This document shows, piece by piece, positions 54,426 through 64,000 of a stretch of 64,000 nucleotides of DNA. The stretch is taken from positions 1 to 64,000 of the forward strand of contig MU858079.1 in assembly GCA_033297075.1 (NCBI GenBank). The letters run 5' to 3'. Numbering within the stretch: position 1 is the first letter of the stretch; every line of letters begins with the position of its first letter. The notes below the pieces were generated by a model that saw only the letters and a program-made list of their open reading frames with translations, had not been told where the DNA came from and ran no database searches. The stretch is from Rhypophila decipiens. Lineage: Eukaryota; Ascomycota; Sordariomycetes; Sordariales; Naviculisporaceae. Position numbers and translations under genes: made by a program.

Positions 54426-57400
54426 ATGTCCGCAACATAGTCACCAGGAGTCTCACCTAGTCCAGACTCCGTGCTTCCGAATCCAATTCGCGCAGTCTGG
54501 ACTCAAAAGAACGCGGATTTGTACGATAATTCCGGTCACGCTTCCTCGTCGGGTGCCCCATCCTGCAAACAGTGCGGCCACAGCGGAAAAGACCGGACCC
54601 ACTGGTACTGTGATCAGTGTCGGGCGACATTATGCGACGTTCACTGGGAACTCCAACTTTCACACGACGAGAATAAGTTGGAACCCGGGCAGCTTCCGCA
54701 CTCGAAAGTGGACAAAGACTTGGAACGCTTGATCAGGGATTGCATGAGACCGCAATGGAGTGACGAAAAGTTTCGGGAGGCTCATGAGAAGGACTCCTGG
54801 ACCACGTGGTTCGGGGTAAGCTTTGAGGAGAATGGAGAGAAGTTGCTCAGAAACTGTGACTGCTTTGAACAGCTCATGTTCGAATGGGAGCCTCCCAAAA
54901 GAGCGGACCTTTGTCCAAGCATCGTATCGTTTGTCGGCGAAACAGGTAAGCCAAGGTCTCTCTCGCCACTGTGCTCCTATTGGTAACAAAGAGATAGGTG
55001 CCGGCAAGAGCAGCATTATAGCGCTACTTATCAAGGTTAGTACCCATGGAAACACATTATTTACTCCTCAGTCTTGGACATTTGGCTACTAACTCGATAA
55101 AATGAAATGGGTTATAGATTCTGGAGCAGGACACAGTCCTCGAGGTTCCTGTCGTGGGCTTATCTAAGCACGGACAGCGACCAACATCAGGCGATGTCCA
55201 CCTGTACCTTGACCCGGTCAGTATCACCGGATCTCATCCCATCCTTTACGCAGACTGCGAAGGAATGAACGGCGGCAACCGAGAACCCACGAGCCGCTCG
55301 GTTTTCAGCCGGAACGGCAAAGAGAACTTGCCGACAAAAGCGATAAGGTATATGAAGAAACTGGTCTGGGGCCCGGAGGTTATGAGTCAGGCGGATCGTG
55401 AATTCATCGTTCTGAACCTATATTCTCGCATCTTGTACACCTTCTCCGACGTCGTTGTATTCGTTCTGACAAACACCAGCCAAGAAACCCCCCTACCAGT
55501 CCTCATTCTTTTAAGTATGGCACTGACATCCCTTGTAGAACGATTGAATCCGTTATCCTGAAGTTGTTGGAGTGGGGAGAGAAGTCAGCAGTGCAGGTTT
55601 CAAATCAACCGGTGTTGCCTCACGCTATTATTGTGCTCAACAATTGCGAGAACAACCTGTCATCCAATAGCTGGAATGTTCAGGACGCAACGGATTGGCT
55701 TCTGGGCGACTTCAATGACCTATATTAATTACGTTCATTTGAGCGCTACATAGCCGCGTGGAAGAAGACGACATCGAGGCAACCTGGGGTGCGCCGTCAC
55801 CCCACAGCGAAGCTCCTTCTCCAACAGTTCTACACCTCTGTCAAAGCTATACGTCTTCCAAGCTTCAGGGATGAAGCTATGCGGCCTGAACTTATGAAAA
55901 TTCAGTTGCTGGTTCTGCACGATCACATTGTCACGAGTTGCCAAGAGCTGCAAAAGAAAAAGCGAGAGTTCAGGACGATCCTTTCAGCAGACCAGTTCAG
56001 TCCCTATGTGCAATTTGCATTCGACCACTTCCTCACAACCGAAGGGCTTCAAACTCCATTGACTTTTTTAAAGCCTCGTTCATCTTTCGCCCGGTACCTC
56101 AGGACTTTACGGGGTACATCGTTTCACTTGCCGGTATCCTGATTTCGAAACGGGAGCAACTACCACTGATCGGCGCGGACTTGTTCGACGGGCTCACAAG
56201 AATTATTGCCTCTTGTATCGCTCTCGAAGCTGAGAGGAAGAACCATGTTGGGAATGCCGAGGTCCTGGTGGACAACTACAAGGACTTCTGCATAGAAGCA
56301 ATTGAGCGGATCTGCGGTGGTCTCTGGCCCTGTGCGGAGATTCACTGTGTGAACCGTCGCACCGGCCATGCCAAGGGATGTCAAGATTCAAGCGGGCGGG
56401 TCCTAAAATATCCCGATGATCCCTTTAACGGGTTTAAAGACAACGTTGACCTTGACGCCACTACCGACCGATTCCTTAAACGGCTCAGGTCAGAGATCAA
56501 GGCATTGCTGCCAAGCAGTAGTGCTACGAAGTGGACATTTTCGGACCATATTGAAGTTCTTCGACAGTTCTACGGCGATCACGGAGGCGGACGTTCATTT
56601 CAGGACAGCGGTGTTTGCTTTTCATGCTTGATGGGCGTCCCCCAACACCCGCTGCCGTGCAGGCATATCATCTGCCAAGACTGCATCCTCGACTTTGGGC
56701 GACCGCTTGGGGTAAATGAGGGATATCTTCTTAAGATATGCGGTTGCCCTTTGGAGAAGAAGGAGACCCGGGAGACTATTGTCCGCACACACCCTCGCGA
56801 AGCCGGGGTCCGAGTGCTCACATTAGATGGGTGAGTATCATCCCCCCCAATCTCCTCAACCCATGGTAGTGCAAATAGTTCTTATTAACGCCACCATCTT
56901 TATAGTGGTGGGATCCGTGGGATCACCCAGCTTGTGATTCTCCAGGAACTTACAAGGCGTCTTGGAGGGATACCAATATACTCGTTCTTCGACCTTGTTG
57001 TTGGCACCAGGTGGGTTTGCATTCATCCATGCCTATGCAAGATCAGCATCACTTTCCCAAAGAAGACTGACCAGTAAATAGCGTTGGCGCAATAATAGGT
57101 GCTGGATTCGCAAAAAAAGGTTGGGATGCTGAAGATGTTGCTGATAGATTTAGAACCATGTGCAAGATCGCGTTCCAGAAGAGCACTGCGGGAGCAATCG
57201 TGGACAGACTTACCAGCTGGGAGATGTTCGGTTTCCTGAAGAAGATCTACTGGGTCTTCCCCCAGTTCAGAACGGACAAGTTGGAAACATCACTCGCCGA
57301 AGCATTCGGCCAAACGGAGAGGCTGTATGGGAACCCGGATGATCGATTCTCTGTCCACTATCCAAAACTGGCGATTACGACGGCCAAGAATGCTGGCGGT

Positions 57401-58599
57401 GCATACGTTATTGCGACGTACAATCGACAGAATCGACACTCTTCTGGTTTGTATTGTAATCCCCTCATTGTAACATTTCCGCGCTGACATCAGCAACAAT
57501 CATAACAGAAAATGTCCCATATACTTTCTACCAATCTGGGACTGGGAATGGGGGATGGAAGACATGGCAGGCGTAAGTCTTATTTGACCCAATGTCGTAT
57601 TTCGCCCAGCTATGCGGGAGAACCCTGAGAATAACATGTTACCTATTTTGCGCGCCTCGTCTGCTGCGCCAACTTGGTTCGCCAGTTATAATCACCAGAG
57701 TCTCGGCCAAAGGTTCATCGATGGTGATATGTACTACAACAATCCGATAGATGTGGCGTATCACGAGAGCAGGCTTTTGTGGCCGGACTCGCCTCTCGAC
57801 ACGATCATCTCTCTCGGGACAGGCTACGAGCCCGAATCCAAGAATAGCAACGAAACGAGAGACCCTTCTATTTCCATTCCGGCTACGGAATTATTTAAGA
57901 TTGTCGTTGACCAGCTGAACGTTACCATGGACTCGGAGAAGACCTGGAAGACGTTTCGAGACCAGCACAACCAGAGTCCCATGAGCCTCATCCGCCTGAA
58001 CATGGCACTGTGTGCCCCAATTCCGGAGCTCCACGAAGCTGATCGGATTGACGATCTTGAGGATAAAGCGCGAGGTTATTGGACTATGGACGAGAAAAAC
58101 GTGAGGAGGCTTGACGAGATTGCGAATCAGCTTCTGGCTAGATCGTTCTTTCTAGTTCTGCACAGAACTGAGATGGTCGAATCGCGATATAAGTGCCAAG
58201 GTATGTGTTGGTTTTACAATTTATTGAAATTAGCTACCCGTCTGACACACTATTGATACAGGTCGAATACATTGCCGGTTCAGCACGTCTTCGCCCAAGG
58301 AAGAGCTTTCTAAGCTCCGGAACATCCTTGCTCGTGCGTTAGAGCAAAAGTTGCAAAGGCCTTGTAGCGGCGGACATATTTTTCCTTGTTTTATTGTTAA
58401 AGAGCAGGGGATTGGCGTTGAAAAGGTGTTGCCGATTTCCGAACAAACACTGAGGGACCTTCCACGTGGGAACTTCGCATTAGACTTTTTGGTGTTCTTA
58501 TCAGAGAGAACTTCTATTTGCGAGGTGCTATTTTGTCTTTCTCAAGGACATGAACATCCAATTAGTGGATGTCCTAGGGTTTTATCGTGTGTTAGGTAG
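54426..58599 (+). pseudogene. B-box / GTPase / RING-like / patatin phospholipase gene with multiple lesions
   Basis: Domains in order: a B-box-like zinc finger (CKQCGHSGKDRTHWYCDQCR, then CDVHWELQLSH), a P-loop GTPase (SFVGETGAGKSSIIALLIK; DCEG switch), a linker typical of this fungal family, a RING-like cluster (CFSCLMGVPQHPLPC, then RHIICQDC), and a patatin domain with the oxyanion loop LDGGGIRGI, the nucleophile loop GTSVGA, and the catalytic Asp in IDGDMYYNNP. The C-terminal HEHPISGCPR matches the family end. Spliced introns lie at about 54946-55002, 55031-55117, 56831-56905, 57011-57082, 57447-57508, 58202-58261. Lesions: TAG at codon 5 from the ATG at 54426 (CAG-type), no GT donor where the frame needs one near 55480, TAA at 55726-55728, a shift at a T6 run near 56066, and no consistent acceptor before 57612. 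This was once a lipid-hydrolysing signalling protein; now probably non-functional. Confidence 0.7.
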
Positions 58600-58690
58600 T
58601 CTTAATCAACGAGCGGTGGAGGGTAGTGACAACAGTCTTGGTTAGTCCTAGTGCATAGACCTCTTTCTTTGCTGAGGAGGAAGCTGGTGA

Positions 58691-59074
58691 CATGACCAAC
58701 GTAGTGCCGACGTTGCTTTATTCCGGGCCAAGATCCTAAGTTCTCGACTCGCGATAGAGAATAACGAAGCAGCTATCCGCGCTCTTAGTAAGGATTGCAA
58801 CCAACAGGATGGCACCAGCGGCGAAGACACACTGCGGAATGGTGACGCGAGTGGTGGAGGGAATACTGGCGACGCCAGCGACAATATCGATAGCAGCATT
58901 GACAACATCAATGGCGATTATAATGAGGTTCGCGGCAACAGAAACTTCAATGACGACGGCGATAGCGACAATGATAGCGAAGAGGATTATGATACCACCG
59001 GCGGTGATGCCTCGGCTGGCGGCGATAAGGAGGATATTGTCCAGGCGAGTGCCGCCAATGCTGGCAGCATGTAG
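58691..59074 (+). pseudogene. Acidic Asp/Asn/Gly-rich reading frame without start, likely gene remnant
   Basis: A 127-codon open frame begins after a TGA and reads HDQRSADVALFRAKILSSRL, then IENNEAAIRALSKDC, then a long Asp/Asn/Gly/Ser-rich acidic tail to TAG at 59072. The first part looks like a helical protein end. The tail uses repeated GAC/AAT/GGC codons. No start codon or donor/acceptor pair was found upstream, so it is probably the 3' end of a dead gene. A hydrophobic antisense ORF over the same DNA is a shadow of the repeats. Confidence 0.35.
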
Positions 59075-59636
59075 CAGGAACGCACAAGCTCTGCAGGCTC
59101 CGTGGAGAGGACTTCCATCCGCGGGCCACCACATGAGGTCAAATATCCCAACACATTCTCCTATTCGATGCCACGTCAGACCGGGCAGTCCAAGAGCGGT
59201 AGTGAGAGGGAGGAGCTAGTGCGAGAGGGAAAGCCAATGGGAAAGGAGGAGCCAGGGGGACTTGAAGGGTGCTCAACGTCTCGAACCGCTTCGGGATGAT
59301 GCGCTGTTAGAAGACGGAGCCCTACTAAAAGATCGAGTACAGTACCAAAGGCAGCAAAATAGAGTTATTCTTCACAGTCTAATCAGGATCTTACTGTTCG
59401 GCTCATGACACCAGCGACAATATACTCCTCAGTTATTGATGTGACTTTTGACGAATCCGACAAACTCTCATTTACGATCTCAGCCTACGAAACATGACCC
59501 CAAGAATAACTGCCATAGTCCCAACCAGTACAACCCGACATATCTTATCCCCCCGTTGACTTCCCTCTAACAAACCCAAGCTCCAAAAACAAAACACCTG
59601 GCGGTGGCCAGGGGGGCTGCCGAATCACACACACGC
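59075..59636. other. Intergenic, no gene seen
   Basis: 3' flank of the convergent 7TM gene. Confidence 0.4.
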
Positions 59637-60898
59637 CTAGTGGCTCAATGCCGCCAACCGCCCCGCCCTCATGTACTGGACCGTCCGGTCCTGGGTCACC
59701 TGGACCCCCTCTTCTGGTGCCACAGGCTCGGCCGGGCTGACGGCCTCGCAGGTCGCCCTGGTCCCGTACTGGTTTGGCCGGCCCGAGGGAAACGAGTGCC
59801 GCTGTGGCCCGGAGCCCGAGCTCGGGGTGAACAGGTCCAGCTCGAAATCCATCCCCGTTTGCCGGCGTCCCTGGACAGAACGGAGAGGGCCTGGGGACGC
59901 CGGCATGGGATCAGAGGCAACGCTTCTGGCACCCCGCGGGTTGGTGAAATACCGCAGAACGTACGCAAGGGTCGGCACGTTGATGCAAAGAATTGAGATA
60001 TGTACTTCGAGCGTCGTCCAGAACACGGGCCAGACCATCGACTGGGTCAGATTGCTAAGTTCGAGATCGCGGGGCAGGGAAATCATGCGGACGAGTGAAA
60101 TTCCAGTGGTACTAGGGTAAAGATAGAAATGTCAGTCATGTATAGGTCAAGACTTGAAGTAGCAAGACCATCTTACATGAATCCCAGAAAGAATACAACG
60201 GTCAAGCCGATCTTGGACGAGCGGTCAATCTGGAGTGACCAGATTACTGACATGGGCAGTGACATGATGGCGAAATCAGCCACGACGTTGAAGGCACCGA
60301 TTCCGATGTACGAGGCAATTCGATTTCCACAGGCGCCGACAAATTCGTCATCGTAACTGGCTTCGAATGGGGTGCAAATGAGGTACACCTGGAGAAGGTT
60401 GCCGACGGTCCAGAGAGTAACAAAAGCCAAGGCGCACTGCACGAGCTTTCCCAGGGTGCTCCCCACCTGGACGGAGAAGATGCGCAGGTAGAAGAACAGG
60501 ACACTGAACTTGATGGTCGCTGTGCAGGTGGCATAGAGAAGCTCGAAGACAATGAGCAGCATCTTTGTCATGACCAAATTGTTCCGGTTGACGGCAGCGA
60601 AGGGAAGGCCCTCGCCCATGGTGGACCCTGGACGATGCCACCTGTCAGACCTCTGCAAAGCAGTGATATGGGGATGGCGTAAGAGGTGGAATTGCTTACA
60701 CATGCCCTGGATAACCAGGATTGCAACGCCCTGAGCCGAAGAAAGGATGGCCAGATAGTCATCCCAGTACAGCTTGGTGCCATTGTAGTATCGACCCCAG
60801 CATCTGAGGCCTAGCGCGACCAAGGTCAAAAAGACCAGGAAAGTGCTTCCAATCAGGATAGCACAGACGGTCGAATCGATGGGAAAGTGACGGACCAT
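59637..60898 (-). CDS. Pth11-like / rhodopsin-fold 7TM membrane protein
   Basis: Exons 60700-60898, 60177-60627 and 59637-60111, introns of 72 and 65 nt in matching phases; 374 residues. Hydrophobic helices include CAILIGSTFLVFLTLVALGL, YLAILSSAQGVAILVIQ, MTKMLLIVFELLYATCTATI, LVQCALAFVTLWTVGNLL and FNVVADFAIMSLPMSVIW. The motifs GLRCWGRYYNGTKLYWDDYL and KFSVLFFYLRIF are characteristic of the large fungal integral-membrane family that includes Pth11. In that family DDYL and the KxSxLxFYxRIF helix are conserved. The C-terminal cytosolic tail is Pro/Ser/Arg-rich. A 56-codon upstream exon (60962-61127) spliced through a GTAAGA intron could add an N-terminal extension; I prefer the shorter start. 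A receptor role in surface sensing is a family inference. Confidence 0.78.
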
Positions 60899-61127
60899 GC
60901 TGCCTGAATGTTAGCACTGAGGTCTCATAATGAGCCACCAGGCAGCTAGCTGATGTCTTACGTGACGGATTGAAGGCGAAGGCCAAGATGAGAACGGAGA
61001 AGACCCGCCGAGAGATCGGATCAGGAAAGTCGGTTAGGTTGGGAATGAGAAGCTGGTTCAAGACCGCGGAATGTTTGTCGCTGACGTAGTCGGACAGGTT
61101 GGCGTTGTGTAGAGGATGAGCCGACAA

Positions 61128-63367
61128 TGTCGGGTGCGGATGTTGGTATAGAGAGAGAGAATGTCTGCGAGTCGGTCGGGAGAACTGGTTGCTCTAGAGA
61201 GCCAGATCGTGGCCACAGAGCCTGAGAAAAGGTGGTTGTTATGTGGAAAGAGGAGGTCGCCGACGATGTCGATTAAGATGGTAGATGAGAGGAGGCAGAA
61301 TGCTCCGACAATGTCCGGAAATATTGTTGATCGGTAGAGAAAAGTTCAGGAGAGATTTGCGACTCGTAGAGTGAAAACACAAGACATGAGGCAGCTGGCT
61401 GTAATCGTGAAGAAGATGAAGCTGGACTCTCTCGTCAAGAATGATTGATAAGGAGGCTGCTGGTCAAGCGCAGAAGTCGAGACTGTTCTGGCGTGAAGCA
61501 GACGAGAGAGGTTGATGAGCGTTGAAAAGTTCTTGGATTCTCGAGCGAAATCGAAATATTTGTACTCGTCGAGATCGGCCGGAAGAGACTGCCCCGGGAG
61601 AAAAGGTGAAGAAAACTCTGCGCGATCCGTTTTCTGGCTGAGCTGTTTTTCTGTCTCCACTTCTTCGATCCGGTGATAGTCTGAAGCCTTGTACGTGGTG
61701 GAGGGAAGGTGCTATCGATGGGCTCCTTCCTCGACATATCGCTGGCGCTGCTGGGCTGCAGATTGAAAAGTGGATACCAACGCGGCTCAGGGGTAAGGTC
61801 GAAGGGCAGAGGTTTTCTTATTGCGCCGGGACATAACCACCATAACTGATACGAATCACCACACAGTGATTAGTGTCAACTTGTCCCAATAGACCGGTCT
61901 CCTGTGGCCGGTTGATGGTATTTTGTCATGTTCCCAGAATGAGTGCGCAGAGAAACTGACCTCTGCATTAATATCGCTGGTCAATGACGGCCCTGTCATC
62001 CCAAGATGTGTCAATAATATCCGCGAGTCCGATCGCAATCTCGTGCATGTTGGGACGGGGTGGTTCTTTCCATCCGAAAAGTAAGTCTCGTCGGACTCTG
62101 CCGGTCTCCTCGATGGACGCGTTTCCTTCCTCCCCATTTCGTCCCAACATCGATCGTGTGATCAGATCTCAATGGTTACCTCCACTGTGAATGGACACTG
62201 GTTGAACATTTTCCGGGTACCTTCCGTTAGTCTGTTGTGAATATTCATTCTCAGTACTCTTAGGTAACCATGATGTGGAAGACGGGCTCATCATTGTCGT
62301 CGACACCCTTTGTCCCCCCCTCGTTTCCTGAAGGATGTAGGCTCGCTGTTGGACAGAGACCAGGGGAAGGAATGGTCCTATAATGCCTTCCAAGGTCCAG
62401 ACTCCGGACTCCGCGATGCCGTCGGATCCTTTGGTGAGGCCGGGCCGAGGAGTCGTCGCATGATTTTCAAGTCCGGAAGGAGAGCTTTGCCGTGCTGTCG
62501 ACCCACCCCATTTCCGTCTCAACGTGATGCGGTCCGCGGTCTACGCCCGCGGAAGCTGACTGGAAAGCTCACTGCCGGGTTCCGACTTCCATGGTTTGCC
62601 AATTTGAATTGGGGGCCCGCCGCTGCTGTGTAACCACTCAAATGCAAGATCAAGGTATCACAGCCATGATCATTTCGCTGACGGGTGAAGTTGAATATCT
62701 GGTCTGCTTTGGAGTGATTACCAACCGAAGCACACACTCTGCTGGTGTGTTGCATTTGCGTAATGGCAAGTAGGTGCTTGGAGATCTCGGCAGGCAGCCT
62801 CGACGCAGCAAAGGGTCACCGCTCTTGGCACTGGATCTGCGAGTGACACTGACAAGTTGCTTGGGCCTATTACCAATTACCATCCCCTGCCGGCCGCGGT
62901 TCTTGTTGTTCTGCAAATACCCAGTGCACCCCAAGCTTACATCGCGCTGGCAGCCCAAGATGTGATACTCGGAACTCGCTTGGAGCCCACTAAGCTGGTT
63001 ATTAATCGCCAAGTGCACCCTTATTGGCCCGCCCCCATGTCGTACAGACTTGCCTGATTTGGTGCTGTCTTTACCAAGGATGTTTCTCGTCGTCGGTGGG
63101 GCCTTGCTGACGCCGACAGACTGTATTGAGGGTCCGGTGAAGTGGGTACAGAGTTGGTAAGGGTCTTTTTGTAAGCTTCAAAGCCCAGTCTGGTGGGGCA
63201 ACAAGAACCTGGCAGTGTTGAGGAGGTTGCCAGCACACCTATAAGAAAGGCACGCCGTGTTTGGTGCCCGACTTCTGGGAATACCCGCGTTTTGTCGAGA
63301 CTCTTACTCTGCTCTTTTTGGTCGATTTTGGATATTTCAGAACCAAGGCCCTTTCGCACGAATAACA
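61128..63367. other. 2.2-kb intergenic stretch
   Basis: Minus-strand ORFs at 61346-61737 include a hydrophobic piece (ESSFIFFTITASCLMSCVF) that could be a transporter relic, but no further conserved motif follows. No supported gene; the right end is the GMC promoter. Confidence 0.45.
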
Positions 63368-64000
63368 ATGGCGTCCCCCAAGCAACTTGACGAGCCCTAC
63401 GACTACATCATCGTCGGCGGCGGTACTGCTGGTCTAGTTCTCGCGAATCGTCTCTCGGAAAATATCAAAGTCCGTGTCATCGTCATCGAGGCCGGAGCCG
63501 ACCGGACGGCCGACCCTTTAGTCCTAACTCCAGGCGTGGTTCCCGCGTTGTATGGCAAGGACGAATACGACTGGAATTTCCCGTCGGTTCCGCAGGTGAG
63601 CTAAGCATCTTTGCCCTCGTTTAGCCCCTCGTTCTGCTTGTTGTCCGCGAGTAGAGAAGCTTAGCTAACAATGCTGGTTTGTCGCGGAAGCTCAATCTAA
63701 ACAACCGCCGTATCTTCCAGCCACGAGGGAAAATGCTAGGAGGAAGCTCAGCGCTCAACTTCATGATGCTCGTCCACCCGAACAAGCACATAATCGACGG
63801 CTGGGCAGAGCTTGGAAACCACGGGTGGGATTATAACTCGCTGTCTCCGTACTTTCGCAAATTCCCGACTAGCCATCTGCCTTCCGAGGCTGCTAAGAAC
63901 GTTGTCGGACTGGCGTACCACAGCGACGCTGTCACGTCTGGCGATGGTCCCGTTCAAGTCTCGTTCAGCGAGGGGTACGGCCCCACCAACAAGGCGTGGT
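63368..64000 (+). CDS. GMC oxidoreductase, 5' part (runs off the window)
   Basis: Exons 63368-63595 and 63691 onward, 95-nt intron (GTGAGC...GAAG, GCTAAC branch, phase 0). The FAD-binding motif YIIVGGGTAGLVLANRL is at residues 12-30. GMC signature 1 follows in exon 2 (FQPRGKMLGGSSALNFM). The enzyme family oxidises alcohols (glucose, methanol, aryl alcohols, choline) using FAD. No signal peptide precedes the FAD motif, so this one is probably intracellular. The C-terminal half with the His-His/Asn active site lies outside the window. Confidence 0.85.

Noticed and set aside
58736..59134. Minus ORF with long Ile/Val/Ala-rich hydrophobic stretch
   Set aside because: Complement of the Asp/Asn/Gly codon tract; hydrophobicity is a composition artefact.
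61346..61737. MFS transporter gene
   Set aside because: One hydrophobic segment resembles the start of a transporter, but no later helices or signature motifs could be followed in any frame.

Overview
The window is nuclear DNA of a filamentous ascomycete (Pezizomycotina, most likely Sordariomycetes by gene content). The basis is short GT-AG introns of about 50-95 bp with CTAAC-type branch sites, fungal-specific families (HET, Pth11-like 7TM, secretory lipase, GMC oxidoreductase, fungal-type PARG, B-box/GTPase/RING/patatin proteins), and C-to-T nonsense changes (CAG to TAG, CAA to TAA, TGG to TGA) in repeats and several decayed genes, as expected from repeat-induced point mutation (RIP) or a similar process. 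The species cannot be named from the sequence.

Layout. 0-3.5 kb is a decayed repeat region: a coding 3' end at the left edge has a C-to-T/G-to-A mutated copy at 2.7-3.1 kb, and that copy is interrupted by a 144-bp LTR-like insert. Between the copies lies a frameshifted HNH-nuclease gene. 3.5-7.0 kb is a large OTU-type cysteine-protease gene with a 38-residue repeat that alternates SUMO-interaction-like and SUMO-acceptor-like motifs. 7.9-9.5 kb is a ferroportin-like iron exporter. 9.8-14.7 kb holds low-complexity DNA, a dead lysine-rich gene with two CAG-to-TAG stops, and an SDR gene bracketed by two short inverted-repeat elements (MITE-like). These two elements have different termini but share the same internal 22-bp minisatellite.

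15.5-31.6 kb is an ordinary gene-bearing stretch: secreted GH2 beta-galactosidase, secretory lipase, a large uncharacterised fungal protein, a tail-anchored microprotein overlapping tail-to-tail with a poly(ADP-ribose) glycohydrolase, a small conserved-looking gene and an F-box protein. 33.8-39.3 kb has a secreted 8-cysteine mini-protein and three predicted membrane proteins. One of these is derived from a PMC1-type Ca2+-ATPase: it keeps a duplicated N-terminal motif and the actuator domain but lacks TM1-2, the phosphorylation domain and the nucleotide-binding domain. 40.9-44.2 kb has a hypothetical gene and a complete five-exon cytochrome P450.

44.2-59.1 kb is a degenerate, incompatibility/immunity-like stretch. 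It has a fragment of a DEAD-box helicase, a frameshifted hypothetical gene, a HET-domain gene broken at its signature tryptophan, an Arg/Asp-rich protein, and a B-box/GTPase/RING/patatin gene with several lesions. 59.6-64 kb has a Pth11-like 7TM receptor candidate and the 5' end of a GMC oxidoreductase that runs off the window.

Exon coordinates were derived by eye from splice consensus and reading-frame continuity. Several breaks fall in homopolymers and could be assembly errors rather than true lesions.
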